64,000 nucleotides of DNA from the NCBI GenBank assembly GCA_944472135.2, contig OX235270.1:87181168-87245167 (forward strand). The letters run 5' to 3'. Of the stretch, positions 1 to 12,115 are shown piece after piece. Below the pieces are notes generated by a model, which was not told the DNA's origin, searched no databases, and saw nothing but the letters and a program-made list of their open reading frames with translations. Source of the DNA: Trichobilharzia regenti. Taxonomy: Eukaryota > Platyhelminthes > Trematoda > Strigeidida > Schistosomatidae. The first letter of the stretch is position 1; the number at the start of each line of letters is the position of its first letter. A program made the translations under genes and the position numbers.

Positions 1-1110
1 CTCAACTGTCATCACTAGGCTATATTCATTCTAAAGTCAATCATTGTTCAGAATTGGTAGATCCTATGAGTGGAACCCATTCAAATTCCGTTTAAAGATT
101 CTCGGTCAATCTGAAAAATCGTATTAGAACGATAAATGGTTCCCGAAATGGTATGGTATATAGTCACTTAGACAAATTTTTGTATCGACATTGGTTATAC
201 ATGCCTGGAACCAATCATATGAGAAACTGAGATAAATGTTTGCGGCATATTAGAGACATATACCCTGTGTAATTCATTTTTGTTGAATATATATCTTATA
301 AATGCACTTGTTTTACCGATTAAATATCACTTTTCACATCGAAGAATCAGGTTGATTGTTTCAAGTTTACTTGACTTCGGTGTCTATTCTTTACTGTCAC
401 CTTGTAGTTAAGCCTACTAAATAACTGCACTGACCACAGTCAACCACTTTAAAACTGATAAATTGGAAGAAAACTGAAGGTCTTAGTTTCTAGCTTGTCC
501 GGAGCTTAACCGTGAACCAATAAATATTATTTTTTAAAACTCATTTGACATATTCAAGTGGGCATTTAAACAAATGAAAGAATCGTTTAGACAGACAAAA
601 GTCAACAAATAATTTTTTTCTAAAAGTATATGTGTTCAACAACTCCCAAAGAAATAAGTTGTTCTCTCTTTAGATTATTTAGAAGTTTAAATTTATTTCA
701 CAACACGTGAACACTTCATCTACAAAAGACAATTAATCAGACTGGCAGGCCAGTTTACCACAACCGATTTTAATTTCTCGAAGTGCACCAGTAACACACT
801 GATTAGTAATAATCATTGTCTTGTGTTTCGTCCTTAATGTTGGTTCTGACTTAATTCTATCAGTCAAAGTCTAAGCCAAGAAAATAAGCAAATGCAAAAC
901 TGGTCTGTTTGAGTAAGATTGAATCAAACAAGTGGCTACTTAAGTGATACAACACATACTTATTTTCAAAATAGCGTCCCTACCTATGAAGAGAACAAAA
1001 CTACTAATGATCAAACTTAGGTTTATTTGGGACAAAATACAATGTACAACTTAAAAAATGACAAACTTTACATTGATTTCATAACTTCTAAATATTATCT
1101 GCCATACTAT
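1..1110. other. AT-rich non-coding stretch
   Basis: No coding exon, RNA gene or recognisable repeat was seen on either strand. The reading frames here are short and show no family motif. It could be intergenic or intronic. Confidence 0.5.
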
Positions 1111-1112
1111 GA

Positions 1113-1335
1113 TGGGCGTCGGTGGTTCAGTGGTAAAGTAGTCACCAGCCACGCACATGGTATAGCTAACACACTTCTCAACCTCCTTAGCCAGTAGTAA
1201 TCTCAATAAAGAGCGAATGCTGGGCATGAAGCTAGCAACTCCACCCTGCAAAAAATGAACATCAATACCAGTGAAGCTCGAAAGCTCACGACTGAAGCCT
1301 TATGTTCCAGTGGGAATGCAAAGGAGCAAACAAAA
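1113..1335 (+). repeat. tRNA-headed SINE-like repeat with RTE-like tail
   Basis: The head contains TGGTTCAGTGG at 1123-1133, which fits the pol III A-box consensus and resembles the start of a tRNA-Gly gene. No clean B box follows. The tail at about 1289-1325 reads like the last bases of the RTE-type element seen at 12.06-12.11 kb and 18.11-18.15 kb (shared words CTGAAGCC, TATGTTCC, AAAGGA). A tRNA-like head joined to the 3' end of a local LINE is the usual structure of a SINE moved by that LINE; this last step is inference. Confidence 0.5.
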
Positions 1336-1344
1336 TTTTAATTA

Positions 1345-2885
1345 GAATCCTTTCAGTGTTTGCACCTCACGTTTCCTTTTCAGTGAATTTTCTGTTGAAA
1401 CACAAATTAGTATTGCTTCTCCAAAGTCATCACTCGACATGGTCCTTTACAAGGCAGCGGATTTTGTACTATGTATCCTATTGGTTTTTGACTAAACTAT
1501 AGTAGTCGGTGAAATAAGATATTCTCTCCAAATATTTATAAAAGCTGTAACAAGCTTCCTCCACAATGAAGTAATACTGAAATTAACATTTCAATTAAAT
1601 TTAAAAGTTATTGACAAAATTTGAATTTTATAAAGCAACAACAACAGTACATTGACTACCTAAGTGGAAGTTACTTATCCTCATAACCTCAGAAATTTAC
1701 ATGGACACAAGATGAATGTTGTTGAATAAGGTACGGTACAGTAGAAAAAACAGGAACATATTCTTGTTTTTCTTTGTTTACATGCAAGTTTCTGACACAG
1801 GAAGTCTTCTGTGTGGCACACTGCAGATCAATAAAATTATTGCATTTACCGGTTAAATTAATCGTGATATGAATGCTTGTTTCTTCTTTTTCACTAAAGC
1901 ACGAATGTATGTGAAGAGGATTTTTCTACAATATCACGGTTTCAGCAGAATAATATAAGTGGACTATAAGTGTAGAAAAGAATGTTAAGGTTTAGGCCCA
2001 TAGGAGCTGAGGTATTTATTTTTCACCTGCTACAGCAATGGGGATGTTAGCATTTTAAGTAGGGCTGAAGAATAAATAATCCTTAAAACTGCTCTAACTC
2101 AGTGCTTGCTTTAATGATACTGTTTGGTAGCTAAAGGCATTTCATATTTTTCAAATTACTTATGCAGCCTTTATTTAGATTTTCAACAGAATAAATTGTA
2201 ATTCTGGTGTACTGAGAGTTTTACTGAAGTTTTCAGCTAGATTCTGATTAAAAATTAAATATAAACATTTTTCGGGATTTTCGGTGTTACATTAGAACCA
2301 TTCCAGAGTTTTTATAAAAAGTGATGTTATATAATCTTTCAGTAAGAGAAACTAGAAATTTTACAAATAGCGTTCCCATTAATTTCCATTTAAGTAAAAT
2401 GCTGGAACTACTGAAATCAAAATTAGCGATACGTCATTTTATTTTACACTGCTGAAATCTTCCTATTTTTCATTTGGGAGCACTGATTCCACCCAAATCG
2501 ACGGTGAAACTTCACAAAAAATTCTTTCGACTTATTCATTTAGTTTTAGTCTGTTTTGTGAAAAGTGTAAAATTAGTAAGCACATGCTCAGATTTTAATT
2601 TAAAAAGGTTTAATACAACAGAATGATTTTGTGAAGGCTATTTGATAACAGACAGCCATATATCTTATGTGGCATAATATTAAATAATATCAATTAATTC
2701 TCTGCATAAGTAACATAATTCATCCTTTTAAGGTATAAAACTGTCTAAAACAGCCGCTTCTTGAGTCTGGCAGCAGTCGACTTCATCTTTTGGGGACAAA
2801 TGTTTTCCTTTTAAAGGAATAAATAGAGAAATTACAAAGATATCGGTGTAAATTGCGAACAGTGTTGAATACTGAATTGTGTATA
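1345..2885. other. AT-rich non-coding stretch
   Basis: Nothing recognisable was seen: homopolymer-rich, with stops in all frames. Confidence 0.5.
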
Positions 2886-2889
2886 GTAT

Positions 2890-3470
2890 GCGCATTCATC
2901 CTTATTATTGGCTCGGGTTCCTAGTGGAACAAGGTGATTCATCGACATTTCTCTTTCACCATGTTGTCTGCAGTCCTCTTCTGCTGGCTCCACTATGACT
3001 AAAAAACTTTCAGTTACTGCGCACGTGATCTCCACCAGGTGACTTATGGATGCCCAATTTCTTCTTTTTTTTCTCTCGGGTTCTGCTCGAGGATCTGAAA
3101 CATGGTGTTACTCGATTGTTTTCTCAGCATATGTTCGATCCATCTCCATTACCTTCAGGGTATTTTTTGAGCAGTAGGTTTTAATCTGATTCGTCGGTAG
3201 CCAAGATTCCTTCTGGACGCCCATCTAGTCTTCAGTATGGAGTAAAGGTAGCTGCTGATGAAAATCCACAACTTGTCCGGAATGCTGCTGGTGACGTTCC
3301 AGGTTTCTGAACCATGTGGAAGCATTGACCTGACATTTGCCCTGAAAGTTTTGGTCTTGATTTTTATGCTTAGTTCAGCCGATCTCCACACTGATTTTAG
3401 AGTAATGAATGTGTTGCTTTTCTCATCTTGCTCTCGAAAGCCTCATCGGTGCCGCTAGTAGGTAAAACGA
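2890..3470 (-). pseudogene. RTE-type non-LTR retrotransposon, 3' fragment
   Basis: On the minus strand, 3391-3155 encodes a stretch beginning MWRSAELS and containing GSETWN. It matches, residue by residue, the C-terminal part of the RTE-like element at 17.65-17.85 kb (MWRSAALR, GSETWR). This C-terminal region follows the reverse transcriptase in RTE elements. Downstream on the same strand, 3060-2890 resembles the RTE 3' end (words GTTCCACTAGGAA). There is no reverse transcriptase and frames are broken, so this is a 5'-truncated, decayed insertion. Confidence 0.65.
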
Positions 3471-3474
3471 CACT

Positions 3475-4165
3475 GTCTAAATCAGTAAAACGTGTGTGGT
3501 TAGTGTTAACAAAATGTATATCTATATTGTTCATCGACAGTTATGAGCAGGATTTAGTTTTTCTTTCTGAAATGAGTCTTAGGCTACCCGCTAATTCAAC
3601 TCATTTTACGAAAGAAAGGCTTTTCTTTCATGCAAATGTATTCATCCAAAATGTGACAAAAAGTGAAACACATTGCTTTCGTCGATGATTTTCCAAATAT
3701 TACATCACGCTTACAGTTTCTACCGCCATTGTAACAATCTGCTCTGAAAAAATGTTTATTTTACTGAATCAATAACCTAATACAAATTTTTTAATGCTCC
3801 GATTATTATGTAAAACAAGTAATACATTTTGCAAAAGTTGATTAATTTCGATTTTCTAGTCTGATTTTCGAAAATCAAAGCTTCAATTCTTATTGAGTTC
3901 AAATTAAATCCTAACTCAAATGTTAGGTATTTCAGAAATCTATAAAAAACAAAATAATTGAGCCAGCAAAGAATATTCTTTTCGATAATTTCCTCTACCA
4001 GCTCTACACTTATATACATGTCTATATGCAGAGAATATTTTAGAATAGTAGTCAATAACAATATTAGTGCTTTTTAAATAATATTGATTTGTAAAGTAAG
4101 ATCAATGGAATTAGAGTTCATTAAAGATGGTTAAATAATAATAATAAAGATACAGTAGCAAATAG
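3475..4165. other. AT-rich non-coding stretch
   Basis: No gene or repeat was recognised. It is very AT-rich. Confidence 0.45.
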
Positions 4166-4169
4166 AATA

Positions 4170-4640
4170 TCAACTCAAGTTAGGAAAATTCCACAAAAAT
4201 TCAGGATCATTCAAACCTAGATGGCCAAGGTAAAGATAAAGTCTGAACTTCTTTTGGATGCATAAATTAGGCTTCTTAATATGGATCCCAACAGCCTCAG
4301 CAATATTTAGTAAACGAATTATTAAGGTGAAGTTAAGACTTGTTGGTATGCAGTAAATGACTTCGAAAACCTGGTTGACATTAATCTTGTGTTCTGTATC
4401 CACAAGATGAGATAGAATACCGATGCGAATACATTTTGTTTGTCCTATGCTTAACCACGCAGGGTGGTTTTCGGAAATCCGACGAGAAACACGCCTAATT
4501 TTACGACCTATGTAACTAACTGGCTCACTCCACAGGAGCAGTTAAATTGGTAGATACAGATGTGTTAATGAATATTTTCGCTACATTTTAGAAATGTTAA
4601 AAAATTTAAGAAACTAGTTACATTTGGTGTATAATTAGGC
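4170..4640 (-). pseudogene. Penelope-like element, GIY-YIG endonuclease remnant
   Basis: Read on the minus strand, one frame gives YQFNCSCG, and after a one-base shift another gives SYIGRKIRRVSRRISENHP, then AWL. The order (Tyr, paired Cys, SYIGR, then arginine-rich helix and HPAWL) is the signature of the GIY-YIG endonuclease at the C-terminus of Penelope-like retroelements. A further open stretch of 77 codons follows (4403-4170). No reverse transcriptase is attached here, and the domain is frameshifted, so it is a decayed 5'-truncated copy. A matching RT scrap lies at 55.3 kb. Confidence 0.6.
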
Positions 4641-4806
4641 GATTTCATAGTCGAATCTCTGAAAACTGCCCATCTTTGTTCCGCAAAGGATTGAATAAAG
4701 CTACAGGCAGTTCTTCTCGTCACTACTGGACATCAGGTTTATACCGATAAAGCTTTTAAAGTTATTTATCGCATTTCACCAAAACTTTCGCCTGGTCTAA
4801 CAGCAC

Positions 4807-5007
4807 TTTTATTTTTATTTATTTTTTATTTTTGATTACAGCTTGATTCCACACTGTATTTTTGGTACAAGTATGAAATTTTCAGCATGGATATCGGTAG
4901 CCCAAATTTTGCAGGCCGACCATAGATATCAGGTGTGAGTCGGCAGGGGCTCGAACCTCAGGCCATGTACATGGTTGGCGAGAGTCCTAACCACTGTGCC
5001 ACCGACT
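4807..5007 (-). repeat. tRNA-derived SINE (family B), minus copy
   Basis: The reverse complement starts with a tRNA-like head (GTGGCACAGTGGTTAGGAC as A-box region; GGTTCGAGCC as B box), continues through a body shared with the copies at 20.65, 57.64 and 62.71 kb, and ends in an A/T-rich tail (4807-4835). The cloverleaf is not complete enough for a functional tRNA. Confidence 0.8.
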
Positions 5008-5009
5008 TT

Positions 5010-5999
5010 TATATACAGCAGAGACAATATAACTTCATCTGGACAAATCAAATCTTTGTGTTCAAAATGGGTCTATGTCGCCTATTTCTTTGTCGCCACC
5101 ATCTACATAATATGCATTAAATCTTACAAAAGAATTTCCCTATATTTGTATCTTCGTAAACTCGTCCCGGTTAAAACAAGAAAGGCGAAAGCAGCACGAG
5201 GACACTTCGGTAGACCCAGTTCAAGAATCAAGCATTTAGTACTTCATCAGTGTGTGATATATAAAGTAAATTTATCTAATATTGAATTACATTCTAGCAC
5301 ATTTCCAAAGTTCTACACCTACATTAGTCATCACTTGACTTTATTACTTTACTATGATTACTATTCTGGCTAATTCAATTACTTTGTTTGTATCCTGGTG
5401 TTCTTACATAATTAAGTTATCTATTCCTTTTAGTCATCATTATTTTGCAAACTGTTCATTATGTAATAACTTGTTGCTAACCCTTACAGAATGAATTACC
5501 CTGAATTCCGTAATTATTTCCGTCCCTCGTATTCCTTGAAACTAATAATTCTTAGTGATAATATAACCACATGATTGATATGATTTTGATGTACATATAT
5601 ACTGAGGAATTACTGTTTTGTTCTATACAACAAGGTAGTTGTCCATAGTCACGTTTTTGTATACTTGACACTGGTGATTAATGCTTTCATGATGAAGTGA
5701 TAATAAGTACTTTTCTAAGTATCTTTTTAAGGCCACATCATCACCACTAACTTCTAATTGAAGTAAGATTTTGAGATGCTTCATAAATTCTACAACAGGT
5801 ATATTTATTTTATATTAGCAAAAAGTGATACAGTATTATTATCTGGATGACGTGTCGAGAATAATTTATTGGTCATAATCAAATTAAACAAACTTTTTCG
5901 ACTTAAAGACCTGATAAATCCAATTAAGAAAAATAAAATTTATCAAATACCATATAATGGCCGTGAAGTCGGTTACATTGGTCAGTTAGATTTTCAGAA
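5010..5999. other. Non-coding stretch with a short dispersed repeat
   Basis: No gene was seen. About 5248-5330 resembles 6980-7055 (shared words ATCTAAT, GAATTA, TTCTACAC), so it carries one copy of a short dispersed repeat. Confidence 0.4.
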
Positions 6000-6002
6000 G
6001 TG

Positions 6003-6600
6003 CGCTTCGGTGGTTCACCAAATACCCACGGGGTTCGACCTTCATCTGAGGCACTCCTTAAACTCGCTTACCCAGTAGGAAGCCAGGTAAACAGAGAAGG
6101 GTGGACGCGAGGCCAACAGCCTCACTTCGCGGAAATTACCACTGGTGCTGAGACTTGTATGCCGAGGCTTGAAGTTATATTTTCTACATGGGAAGGTAAA
6201 GGACTACCAAATACAAAAACTCCACAATACCATATCTGGTACGGCTGTTATGTGATGAGAAATCCGCTGGGTATGACACGATCAACTTACTGCGGCACTC
6301 TAACAAATAGTCCCATTAGTTTTTGTTTTCCTATCTTCGTTACTATTACACTGTTGTTCTCATCTTCTATCACACACTAACTTTATATTTCATATCCTGT
6401 GGTGAATTGTTTGAAATGTAAACGCGACGCTACTGTTTTTATTTTTTTTGTTTATTCTTTTATTTTTTGGTGTTGCTTTTTGATTTTAAAAATCTTATAA
6501 AATTTATGAGGTAATTAGATAGAATATATTGTAATGCATGCTGAAAATTCCATACCTGTACCACAAATGCTGTTTGGAATAAAGCTGTTATTATTATTAA
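6003..6600 (+). repeat. SINE-like repeat with family-B tail
   Basis: The left end has CGGTGGTTC and a B-box-like GGGTTCGACC, suggesting a tRNA-derived head. The right end (6537-6600) reads CTGAAAATTCCATA, then CTGTACC, then AAGCTGT and TTATTATTATT, which matches the 3' end of SINE family B. The ~400 bp between them is not seen in the other copies, so this may be two repeats side by side or a longer variant. Confidence 0.45.
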
Positions 6601-7440
6601 ATTATCGGAATATAGGAATTTAGGTGGACCTAGCATGATTGACCCTGCTCAGTTAAATAGTTTGGAAACAACTCGGCCATAACAATTCCTTCAGTTGCAC
6701 GTAATCACATTACAGAGTGGGACAAGACGAAAGTACTGAGAAGTAATATGGGTAGGCAGAGACGGGTGGTGGCTAATCACCGAACCTTTATTCGTCGAAT
6801 TAACACCAGATAGGTGCAAATGAAATGGAGCAACGTTTATGTCAGATATATGAAAACTTACTATGAATAACAAAAGGAAGAGAAATAAATATATTTATAT
6901 ATAAAGTCATGCGAATACACTGATATAATTAAGAGCAATAAATTGTTCTCGAAATATCATCCAGTAATCAATATTGTATCACTGTGTGTTATATAGAATA
7001 AAATTATCTAATATGGAATTATATCCTACCACAGATCCCAGATTCTACACTTTCAATAATTCTTCATGAATGCTTTAAGTGCCTCTCTTGATGATATTAA
7101 ATTTCAGTGGTTGTCTCTGGAGTCTTTTTCTTAATTGTAAATTAAGCAAACACTTGCCAGATAATAAGGACTGGGAAATATCAACTGAGAATGAAGGATG
7201 CTATAACTAACTGGTGACAGTTTAGAACAATTCATCTGCAGTGTCCTAAATCAGTTTGTAGTCATGAGGCGGTAGAGTTTTTGAACATGTAGTATTCAAC
7301 ATTTATCATCATGAATCCAAGTGGTTGACATAGTTATCACAAAATGAAGTCTGTTCATTCAAACTTAAAATTTTCCAGTGACATTTGTACAACAAATGCA
7401 TTTTTATCTTTCGAAAATAAAAAGAACAATGACTCATATT
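6601..7440. other. Non-coding stretch with a short dispersed repeat
   Basis: No gene was seen. 6980-7055 is the second copy of the short repeat at 5248-5330. Confidence 0.4.
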
Positions 7441-7445
7441 TGCGT

Positions 7446-7640
7446 CCAATGGTGGAATACTAACCAGCCAAGCGGGATACCAGGGTTCGGTCTACGACCA
7501 ATGCACTCTTAAATCTCTCCTAACTAGTACCAGGTTCAGAAAAGAGGAAAGGTAGGGTATCAGGCTGTAAAACTCACCCCGTAAAAAATGAAATGTCACC
7601 CCTACTAAAACATGAAAGCTTGAAGCTCTACGTGTACATT
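7446..7640 (+). repeat. SINE-like repeat
   Basis: The segment has an A-box-like GGTGGAATACTAA and a B-box-like GGGTTCGGTC, spaced as in a tRNA-derived SINE. The body differs from the other SINE copies in the window. Assignment rests only on the promoter-like boxes. Confidence 0.35.
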
Positions 7641-7644
7641 CTAT

Positions 7645-10600
7645 CGTTTTTGGTTTACTTTAATTAAGCTATTTCAGCATATTGACAACAAATATATTGC
7701 TTCTGAATTAAAATCACAGGGAAATTCGATATTGTTTCTATAATCTAAATATATAATTTTACAGAAAGTCCCTTTTTTCTCCACTTTCTAATGGCTAATA
7801 AACAAGGCTGTTCAATGTTGGCAAGATAAAGGGAAACTACTAAAAACAACACGCTTAAATTAAAATTATGACAGTGTTACAATATTCAGTGTATTTACAT
7901 ATATATGACAAAATTACTTTCTGTCTGATACAAGTTTTATCATGTTCAACATGAGTGGACAAATATGGATAAATGTCAACTTATGACTATTTATGCAAAA
8001 ATCCCGTTAAAATACTTTTCATTCAGAGCAAGTCTTGTTTTGTTAGGCCTATAGTGTCAAAAGAGAAGAAATAAACACCTTTCTAATGGTGTGCAACTAG
8101 TCCTACCATAACTAAACTTATGTATTTGTCCACTGAACTAAATAACATAGATTACAGTCCAATACTGTACACACTATGTTTTACTAGAACCCTAGAAGAA
8201 ATGACAATATTTCATCAATTTCTTATTTCATGCACAATTTATACATCACAAGTATGAGATTACTGAAATACTGATTATTTGAAGGATGCGCAAATAACAA
8301 TGACATGTGATTTGCCTAATAGACTAAGATCATTATTACTGAATTAAAATAATATTACTTTTTGAGTGATGAGATTTCGATGTGGTCATTCTGTGCATAA
8401 ACAAGGGATTTTGAAGTTGCCTATTTCTGTCGATAGTACAACGCTACCAGAGCAGGATGCGAAATATTTTTAAAAAAGTTTTTTCAAATTGGTTAATTGC
8501 TAATAGTCATGCGTTTACACTATATGTTAGACTCCACAGTATGTGCCTTCATATGTGCTTTTATCTGTGAGTATATTCACTATTCGTAAAAGTGTATAGT
8601 ACATACCTTTAGTGGTGGCAACCTAATCGGCTTGAAATCTTCATAAAATGGAACCAGATATCTGTAGTATCAATATTAATATAACTAGAACACTTCACAG
8701 CACAAATTTCTTACAGTATAATTAAATTGAATTAAAGAAAACAAATCCAGAAATTTTCAGTTACTTTAAAATACCTAACTAGTTAGCATTGTCACTGGAA
8801 GACTGAAATATTTCCGCTTAGCGCCAGCTCCTGAATAATAATCATGCAGCAACTTTTGCTAACGGATTTTAAGGTAAATGTTATTAATTAAGGAGGTATG
8901 CTAAATGATGTCGTTAACAAACCAATATCAAAATATTTGGAGCAATAAACTTAGTATCTGTATGGTAAATGTTTGACATAAACCTAATGTTAGCAAACAG
9001 GGCAATGTACATAATAATGTGTATGCACTACAAAGTAGCCTTGGACTCAGTTGTAACAACTGTCTGTAGAGGACCTAATAGCGAACTCGATAACGATACA
9101 AATGATAAGGATAATGGAATAATATTGTAATGGCATAATAAAAAACACTGTTAACGAGATATCTAAATTAATCGTTACTCGGTGATACAGTTAAGGTCCG
9201 CTGCTATAAATTATTAACGTAATCCACAGAAGCATTCACTACCAGAGTCGCATCTACTAGTAAAAGTTGTGCACCGTTATAGAATATTCTTCGGGTGAGA
9301 ATAAGAGGTTGTTACAAAATCTAAAGGATACAACATGGTTAGTAGTGAAATAAGTAGACAGTATGCATCTGTGAGAAGACGAAGCGTCGAGTAGAACACT
9401 GTGTTTTAGATTGTACCCCGAAGTTATTTATATTTTACAGTGGATCGTTTTAAACAAAAGTTATGCACAATGTTTCCATTTTTAAGACCTAATGAAAAAC
9501 TGTACAATCACATTGTTCCAGACTCCACATATTTCGTGCACAACTTTTTATTGTTCTCCCATACAGAAACATTTCCTTGAGTATTTCCTAAAGACAATTA
9601 AAATGAATGTATTTCTTAGCTGCTGTCAATAGCTATAATATTTTAAAACCTTAGTTTCAAACAAAGTTATATGTACACTTTGGTAAATCACAAATCCTCT
9701 ACGAGATAGATTAACAGCTAACTGGACCCGTTCTGAAAGTTCTTCACTTCAATAAATGTCATTGTTCTCAGTCTTTAAACGTAAATACCTTTCCATCTTT
9801 AAAAATAAGCAACTAATTCATTAAATATTTTGCATAGTTTTCGAGAAAACTAAACTATAGCTACGACATCAGATTAATAGTTTCATTTGCAGAGGCATCT
9901 GAATACTCTCATACAGATGATGACTTATTAATACAAAATGTAATTTCATTCATAACATTTCCCAGAGTTGGCTAATACTTCTTAAATTTTGAAGAAACCT
10001 ACCTGTGTGTAATACTGCTAAAAACCTATGATAATTACAAACATAGTTAATTAATTAAAGCCATTGGTAGTTTGACAAACAGATGGAGAAAATACAACAG
10101 GACATAAGTTTTTTTATGAAGATATTATCTATCCTGATAAATGCTGCATCATAATATATCCGCATAGGGTTTCCAAATGCAGAAAAATGGTTACTGATCT
10201 AATTGTTAAGAAAGAGAGTAACATGTACCTTTTAAATTTACCGGAAAATTTGTTATTCTGAGATAGTTTTTTAGGCGAGTGCTACAGATTGAGATGTATC
10301 ATAGTCACAGTCTCAGTAGTCAGAGGTTACAAACAATATCTAAAGGAAAATTTAAAATTAGCTCACCATAAACAGTATTTACCCATTGAGTCAATAAACA
10401 ATTTTTAATTTATGTAACTTAATTTGTTAGGGTTACTTATCTGGGTTGTTTTTTTAGAGACTGTAGATAATAGTGTTAGGGGATAAATTCTAATTTACTA
10501 ATCTCTTCACTCGGTAGTCCTACTTACAGCTGTGTTTTACATTCTAAAGTGGAATACTGAATGTATTTCTCATCATGTGGTGGAAATGAGAGATTTTGAG

Positions 10601-11057
10601 CAACCATGGAGCCAGCTTAAAAAGACAACAGAGAAAACATTGAAATAGAGATGTGCGATTGAAAACCAATGTTCTATTTAGAATTGAAGGGATGAATAAT
10701 ATAATGTAATAATAGTAAAGTGACTTATGTCAGTCAACGTTCAGGATCAGAATTCTCAGAACCCAGGTAGTAGAACCTAGCTAATCAACAAGACAACCTT
10801 GCAGTTGTCAATGGTCGTTTTCATTTAACATGTCATATTGGTTAAAGCTAAAATTGAGGTCTCTAGCTTAACAATTGATTTATCCTATAAATGAGTTACG
10901 AAATCCGGACGCTTACCCAGATTTAATTTCCTTTTTTACCACTTGCAGTTTCACTCGTGCATCATTAGGAAGAGTAATATATTTCTTGAAAATAACCTTC
11001 ACGCGCTTTTCGATTACTACGCTACATTTACCTAGTTGCATAAAACTCTTGTTTCTG
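7645..11057. other. Long AT-rich stretch without recognisable genes
   Basis: About 3.4 kb with no credible exon, RNA gene or recognised repeat on either strand. It may be intron or intergenic DNA. Confidence 0.45.
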
Positions 11058-11088
11058 TAGAAAGGCAGGAAGAAATGGAGATGAATTG

Positions 11089-11867
11089 GGCGAAGTTCAA
11101 CAATAGCGTCCCGGGAATGTGAACTCTCCAATGACCTTGAACGCATGCTGGTTGTTGGCTAACGGCACTTGTCATGATCATAGCTGAAATATCAACCCTA
11201 TTCATCAAATAAGGTACAAGTTTCACTCAGATCACGCTTTTAATTACTGTTTGGACAATGTGTTAACATCTCGTTAGGGTTAGGGTTAAGTTAAGTATTG
11301 GGGTTAGGGTTAGGTTACGGTCATAATTGGGATATGGGTTAGGTTTACGGTAGGATTAGGATTGTCATTAGGGTTAGGATTAAGGTTAGGGCTAGTGTTA
11401 AGTTTAGGGTTAGGGTCAGGATTAAGGTTAGGGGTGCGATTAGAGATAGATTCGCAGTTAATGTCGTTTATTTCTATTTGTTTTATTATCCTCATTTTCC
11501 TTATATGTAGTCGTCAATCCTCTTACTGAAACCATAGTAATTTATCCAAGGGCTTTGGAGAGGACTACACAGCAAGAGAAGAGAGATGAACAATTCACAA
11601 AACAGCACATCTTCAGTCACTTCGGTGAATATATTCATCAGTATACATCTACAGAAACTAGTCGAACTTAGCAACTGACACTCTTCATCATAACTGGGAC
11701 GTATTTTTAAGTCATGTCAGAGAAAGATAATCTGCTTAATGTGTTTTCATGCATTTTCTTGTGAATATACATCATTTTTTGTGCAAAAATTCCCCATTTT
11801 TATGATTGGTTGGCTGAAGGTCACTCGTGCGTTCGCATCCCTCGAGACGTTGTTGTTGAACTTTGCC
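11089..11867. mobile_element. DNA transposon-like insert with terminal inverted repeats
   Basis: The left end begins GGCGAAGTTCAACAA and the right end is its near reverse complement (TTGTTGAACTTTGCC). The inverted match extends about 50 bp at roughly 80 percent. The insert sits inside an RTE relic, and the flanks ATGAATTG (11081-11088) and ATGGATTG (11868-11875) form an imperfect 8 bp target duplication; removing the insert restores the RTE sequence. No transposase is seen, so it is non-autonomous. An 8 bp duplication and ends starting GG would fit Merlin, a superfamily known from schistosomes, but this is tentative. Confidence 0.7.
11270..11448 (+). repeat. Degenerate telomere-like (TTAGGG)n array
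   Basis: The stretch is made almost entirely of TTAGGG and its one-base variants (GTTAGGGTTAGGGTTA near 11274, TTAGGTTACGG, GGATTAGG, TTAAGGTTAGGG). TTAGGG is the telomere unit of flatworms. It lies inside the terminal-inverted-repeat insert at 11089-11867. Confidence 0.85.
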
Positions 11868-12115
11868 ATGGATTGGCCATACTCCGAGGAAACCACCAAG
11901 TGACATCACTGGACAAGCCATCGCTCGAGTGGAAAGCGAAAGGGAAGCGGCGAGTTGGTCGTCCAAGGGTGACTTGGAGGAGGTCATGTGAGGAGGAGAT
12001 AAAAGCGTGTGGGTAGACTTGGAGTGGGGTGAAAAAGTTGACAGAAAACCGAACGCAATGGAGACACGCGGCTGAAGCCCTATGTTCCTCTAGAAATGAA
12101 AGGATATAATAATAA

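Larger units (their letters stand above)
11058..12115 (+). pseudogene. RTE-type 3' fragment, split by a transposon
   Basis: 11061-11088 and 11868-12115 together match 17.89-18.16 kb without a gap, so this was one RTE-like 3' end before an insertion at 11089-11867. The downstream part encodes GKRRVGRPRVTWRRSCEEE, the basic C-terminal tail of RTE proteins, with a stop after KACG. It ends in GAAATGAAAGGATATAATAA, the ATA-rich tail of the family. The reverse transcriptase is absent. Confidence 0.7.

Noticed and set aside
815..870. Second hammerhead-like motif (GTTTCGTCC on the plus strand)
   Set aside because: The other core (CUGANGA on the minus strand) and a closing stem II are missing.
11310..11495. 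Asn/Pro-rich minus-strand frame
   Set aside because: Translation of the telomere-like repeats.
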